NCBI GenBank assembly: GCA_037447655.1
Contig: JBBHKE010002609.1
Location: forward strand, 124,001 to 188,000
Source: Zygnema cylindricum
Lineage: Eukaryota; Streptophyta; Zygnematophyceae; Zygnematales; Zygnemataceae
Reading direction: 5' to 3'
Length of the DNA stretch: 64,000 nt
In this document: piece after piece, positions 22,380-32,060 of the stretch
How the letters are laid out: the number at the start of each line of letters is the position of its first letter
How positions within the stretch are numbered: position 1 is the stretch's first letter
Position numbers and translations under genes: made by a program
The notes under the pieces: generated by a model
Told to the model about the DNA's origin: nothing
What the model saw: the letters and a program-made list of their open reading frames with translations, nothing else
The model's database searches: none

Positions 22380-24539
22380 CGAATTCCGGTTTTTGGACGA
22401 GAGTATCTTTATTGGGCAGATCTGGTTAAATCCTACTTTGTTCAAATGAAATTATTTGATGTAGTTGATGGATCTCTTGCTGAGACAGATGCAAACTTTG
22501 GAAAGAAAAATGAGCAGGCTATGAATCTCATAAAACTGATGATTTCTAAATAGTTGCTCATGACATACATTCGGGCTACAAAGGCATCAGATATTTGGAA
22601 TTCCTTGAAATATACTTACATGACAACAAATGATCAACATGAAGTTATTACTGCAGGCAAAATCTGGGAATATAAATACAAAGGCGGATGCATGGTAAAG
22701 TATTGTAATGGTCTTAGGCTTCTATTAACTGAGAATGCATGCTCAGGAGGAACCTTTCCTCCTTATCACCGAGCTATGCTTTTGATTAGGTTGTTACCTA
22801 ATAAATTCAAAGGGGCCTCAAATAATTTGAAAAAGCTAGATAAGGCACAATGGAATCTAGCTACAAAGATTGAGTATGTATTGGAGGAAGAAACCACTAA
22901 GCTAAGCATTTGGTAGTGGTAAACTAGTTGTATATTTAATGCTCAATTTAGAATCCTAGATTTCAAGAGAACCACATTCAACAACAGTTTGAAAAGTGTG
23001 TTTACTGCTATGCAGATGGCCATTTGTATAGAGCTTGTCCCTTGTATATAAAAGCTCTTAAAACATGTGTTTTTTAGAAAGGGTGGAAGCACAAAGGACC
23101 TCGTATTGTACAAAAATCTACATTAAAGGCGGCAGCTTTTTCAATCGAGAACATAGAACTAGAGAAGAAGTTAGCAAAGGAGAAATCGGATGTTGTCACT
23201 TTTCCGAAAATTGATAACAAAGAGTTTTTTGCCCTCGCCAAGCTAATGGAGGGAGATAAGGTTCTTTGCTGGATTATGGACTCCGGAAGTTCCTCACACA
23301 TGTGTTGGAACAAATCGTGGTTCGTGGAGATGACACCTATCCCTTCACACCAAATCTTTTATGCTTGTGGTGCCACTGTTGAATTTAATGCAAAAGGCAC
23401 AATAGAGCTTGATTGTGAGATACATGGGAATGTAGTCAAGAGGACTCTCTATGATGTTTTGTATGTTTCAAAGATTAAGAAAAACTTGTTTCTACTTCGA
23501 TTGCTGAAAGCACAGGCTTTGATGTGCTAGCTAGGAAAGGCAAGAAACAGTTAGCAAAGATGGTAGAGTAGCCTAAATAGGCATTATAGACCCGAACATG
23601 TTGGCTAATAAAGAAAATTTTGTGTATTTCACTATCATTTCAGAAAAAAAAATGTGGCATAAAAAACTTGGGCATGTGAATCATGACAGGCTGAATAAGA
23701 TGGTTAATTCTAATATGATAGATGGAGTTCAGCTTAGTCAAAAAGAGTCCCACGTTTGTGATGGATGTGCTCTTAGGAAGCATCACAAACTTCCTTCACT
23801 ACAGGTTTTAGATCACCAAGCAAAGGACCTTCTCGGCCTCATCCATTCAGACGTATTTGATCTTTCAAAAGTCCCGTCTCTCGGTGGAAACAAGTAAATC
23901 GTCGCCTTCACCAATGACTACTCACAGTACAGCCGAGTTTACTTTATGAAGAAAAAGAGCGAGGTCTTCACGCATTTTAAGCATTATCGGATTTGGGTGG
24001 AGAAGCTTCATAAAAAACAAATCCTTTCTTTGAGATCCGACAATGATGGAGAGTATGTATCTCATGTTTTCTCTGATTATCTAAAAATAAATGGTATTTC
24101 TTATGAGGTCACTGTTCTTTATACTCTGAAAAAGAATGGCGTTTATGAAAGGCTTAATAGTACCTTGACCGAGTGTGCTAGATCTATGATGATGGCTAAA
24201 GATGTGGAACCTAAATTTTGGGAGGAAGCTTTTCAGTGTGCTTCTTATATCAGAAATAGGATAGAGACAAGGGCACTCAAGGATAAAACTACCTATGAAA
24301 TGTGGACAGGAAGAAAGCCTGATGTAAGTCATTTCATAGTATTTGGTAGCAAATGTTTTATTTTGGAAAATCTTCCTAACTGGAAGCTTAGTCCAAAATC
24401 TGCTCCTGGAATATTTATGGGTTATAATGGGTTATGATGATGAATTTGCAGGATATAGAGAGTATAACCCTCATAAATGTTCCCATCAAACAGCTAAAAA
24501 CATTTTGATAAAAGAAGAGAGTGCATCTGTGGATGTATT
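22380..24539 (+). pseudogene. copia gag-protease-integrase, second unit of element C
   Basis: Gag starts at YWADLVKSYFVQMKLFDVV (after a 1-nt shift) and matches the first unit block for block. The protease motif WIMDSGSSSHMC is intact at 23270-23305, with the catalytic D-S-G. Integrase has HKKLGHVNHDRL, the zinc-site CDGCALRKHH, LRSDNDGEY with the second catalytic Asp, and a YERLNSTLTE block carrying the catalytic Glu. The C-terminal GIFMGYNG block is at about 24410. Stops at 22553, 22916, 23531 and 23897 break it. It is interrupted at 24539/24540 by element D. Confidence 0.85.
24535..24539. repeat. target-site duplication GTATT, left copy
   Basis: GTATT directly precedes LTR1 of element D. 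The matching copy is at 30614-30618. Confidence 0.9.
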
Positions 24540-25159
24540 TGTTGTCCATAGCATATTTCAGCCATGGATTACTCTCGGAAGCAACAAAGACTACCCCCAA
24601 AAACTGCTATGTTTCAAACAATACAGGTTACTCCACACTAAATAAATTCACCTAAAATTGCACAAATATGCATTATATAATAGAAAATGCAAAATTCTAA
24701 AGCTATAGATAAATCTACCAAGGAATCTAGAAGATATAAGCTCCAGAGTTTCCCAAAAACAGCTGACAGCTTCTCAAACTAACCAAGTAGACTTCCCATA
24801 GAAAACTACAGAATTGACCAAACAGAATGAAACTATACACACATATAGTTTGTAGATCAAATAATATCTATCCAAAGTTTCATACAAAAATATTAATCAG
24901 GATGATCATAACATCAGGTCAAAGTTGCAGAAAAACAGTCTGCCATCGCTTTGATAAACTTCACTGTGATAGTGAAAAGTAATCTAAGTCCTACAAGTTA
25001 TACTTGCTCTATTGATTCCTACGCTAATCTTAAAGTTACACGTGTCACTAATTGAACAGTGAAATATATTTTATAATACGCTAAACTACAAACATATGTT
25101 TCCCAAGTTTTTACAAATATTCGTCCGTACAAAAAGTGTTATCGATGCTTAGTCAGCAT

Positions 25160-25821
25160 TGAAAGGAATAAGAGTCAATCGGAATGCACTCACAAATACT
25201 TAAATGTCTCAATGCGGAAGCGATATTAAATGAAATCAAACATTACAACACATAAAAAGCGCATAACCTAAGATAGAGAGAAATTGAATACTCAATAACA
25301 TAAACTCATATTAACTCAATCCTTAAACATTACACTTCTCTTAATTCCTTCCTCCTTAATTGACTCTTGATTGATTCCTAATTAATTATTTCTAACTCAC
25401 ACGATGGCTTTTAAACTAAGTCGTGGAAACAATCTAGAACACTAACTCTAGAAGTGTCTAAATTTACTTAGACGTAAATGTGGTACAAAACAAAAAATGA
25501 AACTACTAGAAACGAAACTGACAAAGTCCTATACGACAAAATTAACTTTCGCGAAACGAAACTACTAGACGTAGGTCACGCGAAACGAAACTTCTCGAAG
25601 TACGGCACTAGAATCAAAACTAATTAAATCGTGTACGTGTAAAAAGTACACGCACGAAATACTACATAAAACTATTCGAAACAAAACCAAATCTGCAAAC
25701 CGACACACAGAGTTTTAAATGAAACCAAATTAAGTACGCAAAGTGACGCAAGACCAAATTTAATCCACACTAAAAACGAACAAGCATCACGTAAAGCTAG
25801 ATTCATCAATTGTACTTAACA
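25160..25821. mobile_element. 662-bp extra block in LTR1, TG...CA with AGCAT duplication
   Basis: LTR2 lacks this block. It starts TGAAAGG and ends TTAACA, with AGCAT on both sides (25155-25159 and 25822-25826). That fits a solo LTR with a 5-bp target duplication. The termini are not mirror images beyond TG/CA, so a deletion in LTR2 between two AGCAT words is equally possible. Confidence 0.5.
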
Positions 25822-26296
25822 AGCATCATTCATATAAGTCCAGCTGACCGTGGTCGTACAATGCGAAACTTCTATGGTTGTGTCGGTGATAAGGTAAACG
25901 ACACATCGTGCTTAAGTCATAAATGGTCCCCACGTGAATCAGGTCCTTAAAATAGTGTGAACCTCCAAATATTTCGGCGGACGCCGTCCGCACTTCAAAT
26001 GTACCATGAACCATTTTGTCGAAGTGGAATCGTGCTACTTAAATCGTGTCCGTACCAAGACCTCGTCTTTTACCATAAATGTCGCTAACTGTTTTATTGT
26101 CCACTTGCCAAATATGACGTGCCGTATTGGTGCCGTACTTTTCCATATATTCCATCTGTTTTATTATGTTACAAATCACACACTTTGTAATGTTTCACGT
26201 CAGATCGCTTCGCGATCTGCCGTCCATCTCAAATTCTTGTTCGCACCACTCAATTTGAACTTCACGTCACTTTAACATTATCCGTACAAATATACC

Positions 26297-26791
26297 TGTA
26301 ACAGGGTTACAGAATTGGGTACTTAGTGGTTGGGGGCTAGGCTGCTATTGTTGCGATTTCAGAGCAGCGCAGTTGCGATTCCAGAGCAGCGCAGCTGCGA
26401 TCCCAGACTAGCGCAGCATAGCAGCATAGCAACTTAGTAGCGCAGCGGCGCAGCATAGCAACGCCGCAGAATGTAGATGTAACTGTATAGTTCTAGAAGG
26501 AAGTTTTGGATAGATCTCGGTTGGCCGCGAAGGCCACGTGTACAGCTTTATAGTACCAGGTTGACTAGCAATTAGCTAGTTTAAATAGACGAGTAGACCG
26601 AGTGAATGAGACACCGGAAGTAGACTTGAAATAGACTTACGCAGCTAGCGCAATCTTGTACTCTCTTTTCAATTAATAAAGCCCAACCCTGTCTGCAAGT
26701 TCTGTGTGCTCCTGCTGTTGCTACGGGGAGATCCTTGGTGTTTTCCGCTGTGCATTGTGACGTATTGTGGGGTGTTGTTACCTCTTTTACA
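26297..26791. mobile_element. solo LTR (495 bp) inside LTR1 of element D
   Basis: It begins TGTAACAGGG and ends TTTTACA, with the 5-bp duplication ATACC at 26292-26296 and 26792-26796. LTR2 has the uninterrupted empty site. The interior has repeated GCAGCGCAG words and an AATAAAGCCCAACCCTG stretch near 26675-26695 that looks like an LTR polyadenylation region on the plus strand. No internal region remains, so it arose by LTR-LTR recombination or is a very short element. Confidence 0.85.
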
Positions 26792-26942
26792 ATACCCCTA
26801 ATCCTCAAATCCATTCGAACCTCCACGTTAAATCAAGTTAGTTATTACGCATTAAAACTCGCGTCAAGTACGCATGAAACGTCGCGTGCGCACAAAATGT
26901 CGCGTACGCACGAAACTATCTTTTCAAAACAATTAAACAACA

Positions 26943-26950
26943 CTCCCCCG
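26943..26950 (-). other. polypurine tract of element D
   Basis: On the minus strand CGGGGGAG immediately precedes TGTTGT, the start of the 3' LTR. This is the expected place and composition for plus-strand priming. A second CTTTAGGGGAGTGTTGAG-like site at about 27466-27483 may be a relic of an earlier LTR edge. Confidence 0.75.
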
Positions 26951-28186
26951 AAAATTTAGTTTCGTGCACCAATAATAAAATATGCTGCAGGTCAAGTGTA
27001 CCTGTACCTTTACGCGACTTGCTTAGTCAACGGTGGTCCCGTCAGAATTTTTTCCTCCGTCGATGTACGCGAAATGGAAAGTTTATATTAGCATCCGTGC
27101 AAAATTCTTCCAGAATATTCTGATCGCCGTAAGATGTAATATATATCTTTGAGATGGACGACACGCGTCCAGCAACCTTGTCCCAATATGGTCCCACTTC
27201 GAATAGCGTCCGTCGACTTGATTTGTATCCGCCGTTCATTCTTGTATTGTACAATTTGTCGTTTGTCATTGTTTCGGATTCTGTATTGGATCATTCTCGT
27301 ACGGATACATTTGCTCCGCGCCACGTGTCCCAAGGAAGTACACTACACACTTTTGTACGTGAGTAACTGTCACACTATTAAAGGTAAGTATTACAAGGAT
27401 GTATACAAAAATTATTCTAAGTCCTAAAACTCCCCTTACAGCCTCATCTACTGAGGACTAAAGCTTTCAAACTCAACACTCCCCTAAAGCTTTAGATTAG
27501 TACTTCACTCTGTCTGCATATCTTTCCACTCTAATGGAGGTACATACAAATGCAAGGACTTAGAAAATATTCAGAGTTCAAAAATTTCCTCTCTCAACCT
27601 CCACTACAGAAAAAACTTTACAAAACAACATTCCTCCTAAATTTTTGATGGTTTTAGTTTTAAAAAATCATATACTGGAACTTCTAAAAAAAAAATTATT
27701 ATTCAAACTTTTAGTCACCATACCATCGACTCCAATATATCTCATATTTAAACAATGATTTTTCCCATTGAAGGTGTCAGTTTTCCCACTTCAAAAATGG
27801 CTTTTCCGGTCCTTTGTGTGTTCGTTTTTGGAGCTGGCTTCTTCTCCAGCTGGTTTTCGTTAATCTGTATCTTCTTCTTGTTTTCTTACTTCACCCTGGT
27901 CTTCTCATAGAATTTAAACTTCTACCATGGAGTGTCTTCCTATTACCTCTATAACGTGTGGATTTCCTCACTAGTTTTGGTCTTTTTCCGTCGATCTGCC
28001 ACTCCCTTTAAGTGTATGCATTTTGAAAATTTTCATTCCGATCCCCTTTCCATTTAGCTGCTCTTTTCTCTTTCCAATATTATTTCTTACATTCTGTATT
28101 CCTCCAATTTTATGACTTTTTCTGCTCTCATAACCTTTCTTTCTTAACCTCATTTTCTTAACAATTTCTATCGGTTCTTCGCTGAG

Positions 28187-28627
28187 TTAATTTTTTTTTA
28201 AATCCACATTAATTTCCACTTCTGATGTTAATTCCCCATTTTCCCTCACATCATCTTCCTCATCTTCTTTTTGCCATTTTCTAAGTTTTGTTTTAAGTTG
28301 AGTATTCTCTATATTTAAAGAATATCCTTCAGCCAATTTTAAGTTTACTTCTCTAACTCGCTTTTCTTCAAGAATCTCATCCCCTTGTAAGTCATTTTCA
28401 CACACCAATCTATCACAAGAAAGAGGCACAAAAACCAAGTCTTTTTCACACTCTTCTTTCTCCACACTATCTTCGGTGACAATAATTTTCCGAGTCCCTT
28501 CCACTTCCATGTGCACTTCACTTCCTTCAACTCCTCCTACTTTAGTTACTTTTTCCTTTAGTAAGTTTGTGTCACTCACCAATCTGTCATAGGAAATATT
28601 GACAGTAACCGAATCCTTTTCTGTCAC
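28187..28627 (-). CDS. element D accessory frame, acidic coiled-coil-like protein, unknown
   Basis: An uninterrupted frame of 146 residues lies downstream of gag, where protease-integrase-RT would normally be. It is very rich in Glu, Asp, Lys and Val, with two similar segments (SYDRLVSDTNLL and SCDRLVCENDLQ) about 60 residues apart. No protease, integrase or RT motif is present. It could be a C-terminal extension of gag or chance survival of a repetitive spacer. The ATG at 28627 is only the first in frame; the frame is open further upstream toward gag. Confidence 0.4.
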   Translation of the reverse strand: MTEKDSVTVNISYDRLVSDTNLLKEKVTKVGGVEGSEVHMEVEGTRKIIVTEDSVEKEECEKDLVFVPLSCDRLVCENDLQGDEILEEKRVREVNLKLAEGYSLNIENTQLKTKLRKWQKEDEEDDVRENGELTSEVEINVDLKKN

Positions 28628-28639
28628 CTCTTTCTCCTC

Positions 28640-29376
28640 ATTCTGTTGAGGGTCGAACTAGGTTGTTGTCCCATCCATCCCTGAAATTTCCTATAAACCG
28701 ATGCACTTATATATGATGGACATACCCTGAAGGTATGTCCTAATCATTACAGTAAAAACAATTCTTAGATCTATTTCCGGACTCACCATTACTTCTAATT
28801 TTCTGAAACTGAGACTTAGAGACCTCCATATTCCTCTCAAAAAACTTGTTCAAATCTTCTTCATCTAACACTATGCGGATTGCTTCGCTTAAGTTCCAAT
28901 CCTTTTTATCAATTTGAGCTATTCTATTTGATGCATTTTATAGTCACTAGGTAATCCTCTCATTAATAAAACAACTTGTTGAGCATCTATAAAGCATCCT
29001 CCTGCCAAAGCATTTTCTGCAAACAAAATTTGTATACCAGTACAATATTCCACCATACTTCCGCGTACATACTTTCAAAAAGTTTAGTGGCACTACTAAA
29101 CCAGTTATACAAAAAGTCTCTGAATACCTACATTCTAGGCATTTCCATAGTTTAGTTGCATATTCCAACTTTAGGTATGTCATCATCAGTTTCTCAGCCA
29201 AGGAGTTCTTGATAACCCTTAGACACTCACGGTTCTTCTTCTCCCATCCACTGGATGTTTCGGTCAAAGTCCCATCCACCACATCAACTAGTTCCATCAT
29301 CTCGAAGTAGCCCTCTAGCACACACTTCTTCTAGTGATAGTTAGATCCATCAAATATGAGCATCCATGGGGGTGGG
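28640..29376 (-). pseudogene. copia gag of element D
   Basis: Gag starts at MGPPPWMLIFDGSNYH, overlapping the primer-binding site. EGYFEMMELVDVVDGTLTE and LMMTYLKLEYATKLWKCLE blocks follow. After a frameshift come QQVVLLMRGLPSDYKM and a zinc-knuckle remnant (CND...SGYVHHI, about 28760-28715). An in-frame TAG follows NYH where related copies have a tryptophan codon. The copy is therefore defective, although the family clearly encoded gag. Confidence 0.75.
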
Positions 29377-29385
29377 CCCATAACC
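29371..29385 (-). other. primer-binding site of element D, complementary to the anticodon arm of tRNA-iMet
   Basis: The minus strand reads GGTTATGGGCCCACC immediately after the CA end of the 5' LTR. This is a 15/15 complement to GGTGGGCCCATAACC of plant initiator tRNA-Met, spanning the CAU anticodon, and not to the tRNA 3' end. The same arrangement is known for Drosophila copia, where a cleaved 5' half-tRNA primes. Confidence 0.8.
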
Positions 29386-30613
29386 TGTTGTTCATAGCCT
29401 ATTTCAGCCTTGGATTACTCTCGGAAGCACCACAAACTACCCCCAAAAACTGCTATGTTTCAGACAATACAGATTACTCTACACTAAATAAAATCACCTA
29501 AAATTGCACAAATATGCAGTGTATAATAGATAATGAAAACTCCCAAAGTTATAGACAAATCTACCAAGGAATCTAGAAGATATAAGCTCCAGAGTTTCCC
29601 AAAAACAGCTGACAGCTTCTCAAACTAACCAAGTAGACTTCCCACAGAAAACTACAGAATTGACCAAACAAAATGAAAATATACAGACATATAATTTGTA
29701 TATCAAATAATATCTCTACAAAGTTTCATACAAAAATATCAATTAGGGTGATCACACCATCAGGTCAATGTTGTAGAAAAAAAGTCTGCCATTGCTTTGA
29801 TAAACTTCACTGTGAAAGTGAAAAGCAATCTAAGTCCTACAAGTTATACTTACTCTACTGATTCCTACGCTAATCCTAAAGCTACACGTGTCACTAATTG
29901 AACAATGAAATATATATTATATTACGCTAAACTACAAACAGATGTTTCTCAAGTTTTTACAAATATTCGTCCGTACAAAAAGTGTTACTGATGCTTAGTC
30001 AGCATTAGTCATATGAGTCCAGCTAACCGTGGTCGTACAGTGCGAAACTCCTGTGGTTTTGTCGGTGATAAAGTAAACGACACGTCGTGTTTAAGTCATA
30101 TGTGGTCCCCGCGTGAATCACGTCCTTAAAATAGTGTGAACCTCCAAATAGTTCGGCGGACGCCGTCCGCACTTCAAATGTACCATGAACCATTTTGTCG
30201 AAGTGGAATCGTGCTACTTAAATTTTGTCCGTACCCAGATCTCGTCCTTTACCATAAATGCCGGTAACTGTTTTGTTTTCCACTTGCCAAATATGACGTG
30301 CCGTACTGGTGCCGTACTTTTCCATATATTCCGTCAGTTTTATTATGTTACAAATCACACACTTTGTAATGTTTCATGTCAGATCGCTTCGCGATCTGCC
30401 GTCCATCTCAAATTCTTGTTCGAACCACTCAATCTAAACTTCACGTCACTTTAATTTTATCCGTACAAATATACCCCCAATCCTCAAATCCATTCGAACC
30501 TCCACATTAAATCAAGCTAGTTGTTACGCATTAAAACTCGCGTCAAGTACGCATGAAACATCGCGTGCGCACAAAATGTCGCGTACGCACGAATCTATCT
30601 TTTCAAAACAACA
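29386..30613 (-). repeat. 5' LTR of element D (LTR2), 1228 bp
   Basis: It begins TGTTGT and ends ACAACA, adjoining the primer-binding site on one side and the GTATT target duplication on the other. It carries GCGTACGC-type words and a TCAGATCGCTTCGCGATCTG palindrome at about 30379-30398. The equivalent palindrome in LTR1 is at 26201-26220. Confidence 0.9.
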
Positions 30614-30618
30614 GTATT
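30614..30618. repeat. target-site duplication GTATT, right copy
   Basis: It matches 24535-24539. With one copy removed, the host pol frame of element C reads through without a shift. Confidence 0.9.
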
Positions 30619-32060
30619 TATTATAGATGGTTCAGAAAGAAATCAGGAAATACAGGATTATGTCATACTTGATCAAATTCCTTTCAATGAACCCTCTTCT
30701 TCTCCCTCTTTTAGTGTATTGCCAAATATTTTGGTCAGTCAAATTTTCCTGTTGCTGGAGCTGCTTCTCCTCCTCCTCCTCCTCCTCCTCCACCTCAGAG
30801 ACATAATAGTCGACCAATAGTTGATTTTGGGCAGTCAAATTTTCCTGTTGCTACAGTTGCTTTTCCTCCTCCTCCTCCTCCTTCTCCTCCTCCACTTACG
30901 AGACATAACAGTCGACCAACAGTTCCCGCTTTAGATTTTCCAAGGGGAAAAAGATAGAGCAGGAGTTTGAGAGGCGAACGAGTGGAGCTTTGTCTACTGG
31001 CGAAAGGGAGCCTCTCACCATTTAGGAGGCCTTTTCTATCTCTCAAAAAAATCAATGGATCTTTACTGCTAATGATGAGATTAAGTCGATCATGGAGGCC
31101 CAAACTTGGGAACTTCTGCAGAGTGGGTGTTCAAAGTAAAACTGAACCTGATAATACTATTGAAAGGTATAAGGCTAGGCTAGTTGCTAAGGGATATAGC
31201 CAGAAAGAGGGTATTGATTATGAGGAAACCTTCTCACTTGTAGTTCGTTTTCCATACTGTCTGGATTTTGTTATCTTTAGCAGTTATTGAGGATAAAGAG
31301 CTTCATTAAATGGATGTTTAGACAGCTTTCTTGCATGGGGACTCAGAGGAAGTCATTTATATGACACAACCATAGGGTTATGTAGAGAAAAGGAAAGAAA
31401 ATATGGTTTGTAAACTGGTGAAGTCCTTATATGGTTTAAAGCAGGCTCCTCGACAGTGGAACCTGAAACATGGATGAATTTTTGACTAACCTTTGTTTTA
31501 CCAAATTTAGCTCAGATCATTAAGTTTATGTTATGGAAGGAGATGATAGAGTTATCTACATTGTTGTTTATAGATGATTTGCTTTTGATTAGTAAGTCTC
31601 TTGAGGAAATCAAAAAGATAAAACTAGCTCTCAATTCTCGGTTTGAAATGAAAGACTTAGGTGAAGCTAAGTATAATTTGGCCATTCAAGTGGAAAGAGA
31701 TAGGAGACAGAGAAAGATTTATCTAACTCAAAGAGAGGCAATTCAGAATATGCTGGAGAAGTTTGGAATGTCAGAAGCTAAGGAATGTGCCACTCCCATA
31801 GAGTTTAGGCAGAAAAAAAAAACGGGAAGGACACAGATGGAGGTATTTTGTTGGATGACACATTGGATTCAGAGGAGGCAGATTTTATGACTTTACAGGC
31901 ATATTGTTGGAAGCCTCATCGATTTCATGAAATCTACTCGGCATGATATTGCAACAGTTATTGGTGCTTTTAGCCAAAGTTTGCAAAATCCTAAAAAGTC
32001 GGACTGGGAAGCTATACCCAGCCCTCTCTGGCACAACAAGATTTATTAGATGCGGTTTAA
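30619..32060 (+). pseudogene. copia reverse transcriptase, 3' continuation of element C
   Basis: Poly-Pro-type spacers (CCT repeats at 30765-30895) lead into [22 protein letters not shown] (31167-31230), TAFLHGDSEEVIYMTQP (31322-31370), [18 protein letters not shown] (31410-31465), then LLFIDDLLLISKS with the catalytic Asp pair (31561-31600). GSLIDFMKSTRHDIATVIG (about 31910-31965) is the end of RT. RNase H fades out near 32060. Stops and shifts separate the blocks. Confidence 0.88.

Larger units (their letters stand above)
24540..26942 (-). repeat. 3' LTR of element D (LTR1), enlarged by insertions
   Basis: It aligns to LTR2 along 24540-25159, 25827-26296 and 26797-26942. The two extra blocks are 25160-25821 and 26297-26791. 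Excluding them, the LTR is about 1.24 kb, as LTR2 is. The divergence from LTR2 is visible but modest, so the element is not recent. Confidence 0.88.
24540..30613 (-). mobile_element. complete gag-only copia-type LTR element D (TR-GAG-like), nested in element C
   Basis: Two homologous LTRs (24540-26942 and 29386-30613) begin TGTTGT and end ACAACA, flanked by GTATT on both sides. On the minus strand the order is 5' LTR (30613-29386), primer-binding site (29385-29371), gag, an acidic frame (28627-28187), a polypurine tract (26950-26943) and the 3' LTR. The 2.44-kb interior has no protease, integrase or RT, so mobility would need proteins from another copia element. It inserted into element C in the opposite orientation. 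Two insertions or indels inside LTR1 make it twice the length of LTR2. Confidence 0.9.
20190..32060 (+). mobile_element. copia element C, tandemly duplicated gag-integrase, split by element D
   Basis: The first gag-protease-integrase unit (20196-22300) is followed head to tail by a second homologous unit (22380-24539). The pol frame of the second continues after element D (24540-30613) into RT (30619-32060). Removing element D and one GTATT restores a continuous frame across the join (VDVF then IIDGSE), so both flanks belong to one element. Stops occur in both units. No LTRs of element C were found. Confidence 0.85.

Noticed and set aside
20240-24440. Two independent copia insertions side by side
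   Set aside because: No LTR, PBS or target duplication separates the two gag-integrase units, and the join passes directly from integrase to gag. I treat it as one rearranged element.
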